In this document: positions 60,853 through 64,000 of the stretch, piece by piece
Layout of the letters: each line of letters opens with the position of its first letter
Position numbering within the stretch: position 1 is the first letter of the stretch
NCBI RefSeq assembly: GCF_900115145.1
Contig: NZ_FOVL01000008.1
Coordinates: forward strand, 62,001-126,000
DNA from: Salegentibacter flavus
GTDB lineage: Bacteria; Bacteroidota; Bacteroidia; Flavobacteriales; Flavobacteriaceae
Length of the DNA stretch: 64,000 bases
Direction: 5' to 3'
Translations under genes and position numbers: made by a program
The notes under the pieces: model-generated
Seen by the model: the letters and a program-made list of their open reading frames with translations, nothing else
Databases searched by the model: none
Told to the model about the DNA's origin: nothing

Positions 60853-62883
60853 ATGAACGAGTTTTTAGATATTTTGCAGCACGAATTTGAATTGCCCTTC
60901 AGCAATCCCGTTTTAGTTTTTTCTCTAATTCTTGTTATTATCCTGGTCTCCCCAATTATTTTCAGGAGAATTAATATTCCAGGAATTATAGTGCTGATTA
61001 TTTCTGGTATCATCATAGGACCCTATGGCTTCGGCCTCCTGGAGCAGAATGCTGCGATAGATCTTTTTTCCAAGATCGGTCTTCTTTATATCATGTTTAT
61101 TGCAGGGCTTGAACTTGATATGAACCAGTTTAAGGTGAACAGGAACAAAAGTTTTCTCTTCGGATTTTTCACTTTCATTCTGCCACTGGCTATTGGCTTT
61201 CCTGTATGTTATTACTTCTTAGGTTACGACTTCAATGCGAGCTTTCTTACGGCGAGTATGTTTGCTACTCATACGTTAATTTCTTATCCCATAGTGAGTA
61301 AGATGGGTGTAGCAAAAAATGAGGCTATTGCTATTACGGTGGGAGGAACTATTTTAACCGATACCGCAGTACTTATTATTCTAGCGGTTATTATGGGCAA
61401 TGCCCAGGAAGGTGGACTCACCGCCGATTTTTGGATTAGATTAGTGATTTCCCTGAGTATTTTTATTTCCATAATGTTCTTTGCGGTCCCCCGGCTGGCC
61501 AAATGGTTTTTTACACACATGGAGAAAGAAAAACACGCCCATTATATTTTTGTGCTCGCCGTTGTGTTCCTTGCTGCTTTTCTGGCCGAACTTGCGGGGG
61601 TAGAAGACATTATTGGAGCCTTCCTTGCCGGACTTGCACTTAACCGGTTAATACCACACTCCTCCGCACTTATGAACCGTATAGAATTTATGGGGAATTC
61701 CCTTTTTATTCCGTTTTTCCTTATTAGTGTTGGGATGCTGGTGGATATAAGCGTGATTCTAAGCGGGTATATGGCTATTTTAGTGGCTGTAACCCTCTCT
61801 GTCGTTGCTCTCGCTGGAAAATGGCTGGCAGCTTTTTTCACCCAGTTGGCGTTTAAATACTCCAGTGCTCAGCGAAAGGTAATCTTCGGTCTAAGTAGTG
61901 GTCACGCTGCTGCAACCCTGGCGGTAATAATTGTGGGATATAATGCTGAGATCATAGATATCAACATCCTTAACGGAACGATTATTCTTATTCTATTAAC
62001 TTCTATCGTTGCCACTTTCGCTACGGAAAAGGCCGCGGTAAAACTAGCCGAAGAAGGGAAGGAGTTAAACCCTGAAGAGATAAAAAAATCTGAAAGTTAC
62101 AAGATGGAAAGCATTCTTCTTCCACTGGCCAATATCGTTAATTTTGATAAGTTGCTGGAATTTGCAACCTTGATAAAAGATAAAAGTTCGCTGAATCCTA
62201 TTTCTATTGTTTCAGTTGTTCCAAACGATGAGCAGGCCGAACTCAATATTGCCCAGGCAAAAAATAAGCTCGAAGATTTTGTTAAACAAGCCTCAGCTTC
62301 TGAAACCGATGTCGATATAACCGCTACCATAGACCAGAATGTGGCCGAAGGAATAGCAAGAAAATCCCGCGAACTTATTTCAGACATTATAGTAATGGGA
62401 TGGCCAACAAGCTCCCGGCCCGGGATAGTGATTGGAGAGAAAATGCAAGGCATAATTAATCACACGAAAAAAACATTATTCCTATGCGATGTGAAGAGGC
62501 CCTGGGCCACAAATGAGGGATTGGTGGTCACAGTTCCACCCTATACCGAAACCCTTGAAGGTTTTGAATTATGGATAAAAAAAATGATAATTATTGCTGA
62601 AGAGCTGAGCATTCCTATAAAACTATATTCCAGCAAAGTGACCTGGCACGCAATCGAAAAAGTGGTAGATGATCTCAACTTACAGGCACCCTTTACTTTT
62701 ACAGAATTTGATAATTGGGAGGATTTCCTGATAATTTCTCAAAATGTGCAATCTGAAGATATCATTATGCTGGTAATGGGCCGCAAAGAAACCATAGTTC
62801 ATCAGCCAATACTTGAAAATATTCCTCAAAAACTGGAAAAATATTTTGCAGAGAACACCAAGATAATTGTGTATCCACAGTAA
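60853..62883 (+). CDS. CPA2-type cation/proton antiporter fused to universal-stress-protein-like domains
   Basis: The 676-residue protein has about 12 membrane helices (to residue about 390), including LSSGHAAATLAVIIVGYNAEI. A C-terminal region of about 260 residues then shows a UspA-like repeat: YKMESILLPLANIVNFDKLLEFA, DIIVMGWPTSS and a second, weaker half starting EGLVVTVPPYTE. A purine-rich AAGGAATTAG precedes the ATG as a good ribosome site. It is probably an ion/proton exchanger regulated by nucleotide binding. Confidence 0.88.
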   Translation: MNEFLDILQHEFELPFSNPVLVFSLILVIILVSPIIFRRINIPGIIVLIISGIIIGPYGFGLLEQNAAIDLFSKIGLLYIMFIAGLELDMNQFKVNRNKSFLFGFFTFILPLAIGFPVCYYFLGYDFNASFLTASMFATHTLISYPIVSKMGVAKNEAIAITVGGTILTDTAVLIILAVIMGNAQEGGLTADFWIRLVISLSIFISIMFFAVPRLAKWFFTHMEKEKHAHYIFVLAVVFLAAFLAELAGVEDIIGAFLAGLALNRLIPHSSALMNRIEFMGNSLFIPFFLISVGMLVDISVILSGYMAILVAVTLSVVALAGKWLAAFFTQLAFKYSSAQRKVIFGLSSGHAAATLAVIIVGYNAEIIDINILNGTIILILLTSIVATFATEKAAVKLAEEGKELNPEEIKKSESYKMESILLPLANIVNFDKLLEFATLIKDKSSLNPISIVSVVPNDEQAELNIAQAKNKLEDFVKQASASETDVDITATIDQNVAEGIARKSRELISDIIVMGWPTSSRPGIVIGEKMQGIINHTKKTLFLCDVKRPWATNEGLVVTVPPYTETLEGFELWIKKMIIIAEELSIPIKLYSSKVTWHAIEKVVDDLNLQAPFTFTEFDNWEDFLIISQNVQSEDIIMLVMGRKETIVHQPILENIPQKLEKYFAENTKIIVYPQ

Positions 62884-62887
62884 TGGA

Positions 62888-63643
62888 TTATTCCTCCATA
62901 GCGCTTACCAGTTCATCGGTGATCTCCAGGTTATGATAGACATTTTGAACATCTTCATCGTCCTCAAATTTTTCAACCAGATTCAGGATCTTTTTAGCAT
63001 CCTCAATTGGTAACTTCAAAGTATTCATAGGAATGCGGTGAATTTCTGAAGCTTTTGGTTCTATGTTCAGTTCTTCCAGCTTGGAAGACATTAACCCGAA
63101 ATCGGTAAAATCAGTATAAACACTGAGAAGATCTTCTTCTTTTTCAATTTTGGTGGCACCACCTTCGATGAGTTCCAGTTCAAATTCCTCAAAATCCATT
63201 TCAATCTGATTCCGTTCAATAACGAAAACTCCTTTTTTATCAAAAAGGAATTCAAGAGAACCATTAGTGCCCAGGCTTCCACCGTTTTTAGAGAAAATCG
63301 ACCTGACAGATGCTACGGTGCGGTTGGTATTATCTGTGGTACACTCAATAAAAAAGGCAATTCCGTTTGGACCATAGCCTTCAAAAGTGACAAGTTCATA
63401 ATTATCGGCATCGGCACCGCTGGCTTTTTTTATGGCGCGTTCAATGGTATCTTTGGGCATATTTACCCCTTTGGCATTGGAAATAGCATTCCTCAGCGCC
63501 GGATTAGCTTCGGGATCGGGGCCACCTCCGTCTTTTACAGCAACACTAATCTCTTTTATTGCCCGTGTAAACTCCTTTGCCCTTTTCTTGTCCTGAGCAC
63601 CCTTACGATGCTTAATATTCGCCCATTTACTATGTCCTGCCAT
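62888..63643 (-). CDS. yebC: YebC/PmpR family protein
   Basis: The 251-residue protein begins MAGHSKWANIKHRKGAQDKKRAKEF, the family signature, followed by the three-domain YebC fold with GYGPNGIAFFIECTTDNTNRT. YebC proteins act in translation of difficult peptide stretches and were first described as transcription regulators. It ends 4 bases from the convergent antiporter gene. Confidence 0.96.
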   Translation of the reverse strand: MAGHSKWANIKHRKGAQDKKRAKEFTRAIKEISVAVKDGGGPDPEANPALRNAISNAKGVNMPKDTIERAIKKASGADADNYELVTFEGYGPNGIAFFIECTTDNTNRTVASVRSIFSKNGGSLGTNGSLEFLFDKKGVFVIERNQIEMDFEEFELELIEGGATKIEKEEDLLSVYTDFTDFGLMSSKLEELNIEPKASEIHRIPMNTLKLPIEDAKKILNLVEKFEDDEDVQNVYHNLEITDELVSAMEE

Positions 63644-63719
63644 TTTTAAGTATTATTTTGAAGAATTACAAAAATAAAAAAATGAGGAAAGAGAAAAAAC
63701 CGGAAGATTTTAAGGCATA

Positions 63720-63746
63720 AAAAACCCCACAGTGAAATGTGAGGTT
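63720..63746 (-). terminator. intrinsic terminator after lepA
   Basis: On the minus strand AACCTCACA pairs with TGTGGGGTT (one wobble) around a six-base loop and is followed by T residues. Confidence 0.75.
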
Positions 63747-63772
63747 CGGATCTATTTTAATTTTTTTTTAAA

Positions 63773-64000
63773 CTAATCGTTAAGTTTCAAAACCGCCATA
63801 AATGCTTCCTGCGGAATTTCTACATTCCCCACCTGTCGCATCCGTTTCTTACCTTTTTTCTGCTTTTCAAGAAGTTTTCTTTTTCGGGAGATATCCCCAC
63901 CATAACATTTGGCGGTTACATCTTTTCTAAGTGCTTTTACCGTTTCACGGGCGATAATCTTAGCGCCAATTGCGGCCTGAATTGGAATATCAAACTGTTG
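63773..64000 (-). CDS. lepA: elongation factor 4 (LepA), C-terminal part only
   Basis: The last 75 codons of LepA, read leftward from the right edge: the fragment begins [27 protein letters not shown] and contains [27 protein letters not shown], the conserved C-terminal domain of EF4, ending VLKLND. The GTPase part lies outside the window. A terminator follows. Confidence 0.97.
   Translation of the reverse strand, partial: QQFDIPIQAAIGAKIIARETVKALRKDVTAKCYGGDISRKRKLLEKQKKGKKRMRQVGNVEIPQEAFMAVLKLND

Overview
The window is a chromosomal segment of a Bacteroidota bacterium, most likely a marine Flavobacteriaceae member near Gramella/Christiangramia or Salegentibacter. The evidence is a type IX secretion/gliding lipoprotein (PorW/SprE), several flavobacterial families of unknown function (DUF4254, DUF4837, DUF4175 and probable DUF5687, DUF6427, DUF6341, DUF6909, DUF6327), and an ATP synthase operon with a long N-terminally extended a subunit and no beta/epsilon genes following atpE-F-H-A within view. 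Many intergenic regions also carry TAnnTTTG, the -7 element of Bacteroidota promoters. The DNA is moderately AT-rich and densely coding. There is no phage, insertion sequence, CRISPR array or rRNA; one tRNA (Cys) is present.

Layout. 1-5.7 kb: leftward ATP synthase cluster (bactofilin, AtpZ-like, small membrane protein, atpB, E, F, H, A, and atpG cut by the edge). 5.7-16.1 kb: porW/sprE, an ABC exporter pair, a PaaE-type ferredoxin reductase, a GT9 glycosyltransferase with DUF4254, and purD with two small-family membrane proteins. 16.2-23.9 kb: surface-sugar genes (CapK-like adenylate enzyme, GT2, UDP-glucuronate decarboxylase family, rmlD, rmlC), then an AMP-nucleosidase-like DUF6909 protein and a GH3-family enzyme. 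23.9-31.3 kb: envelope and housekeeping genes (M23 peptidase, tatA, DUF4837, MltD-like transglycosylase, pgk, holB, DoxX-like, OmpH/Skp-like). 31.5-38 kb: methyltransferase, mnmG, ybeY and a giant DUF4175 protein, with two parS-type palindromes exactly flanking mnmG. 38-48 kb: gltX, an SPFH protein, an envelope-stress trio, glnS, folB, tRNA-Cys, LysE, DUF2807 and rnr. 47.9-49.1 kb: the only large gene-poor gap. It holds a 56-codon ORF, a decayed DUF2007 gene and an AT-rich segment with repeated motifs and a consensus DnaA box. 49.1-64 kb: rpiB, GNAT, an S41 peptidase, rnpA, M1 and S8 peptidases, an MBL hydrolase, three cation/proton antiporters of different architecture, yebC, and the 3' end of lepA.

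Most genes are core functions. The most noteworthy signals are non-coding or domain-level: the parS pair around mnmG (one inside the last codons of ybeY), the iteron-like rnr-rpiB gap as a candidate origin-type region, the nucleosidase-like domain in the DUF6909 protein, a terminator-like hairpin between atpE and atpF, and an S8 protease with a large insert between its catalytic Asp and His. I did not find an obvious new defence or mobile system.
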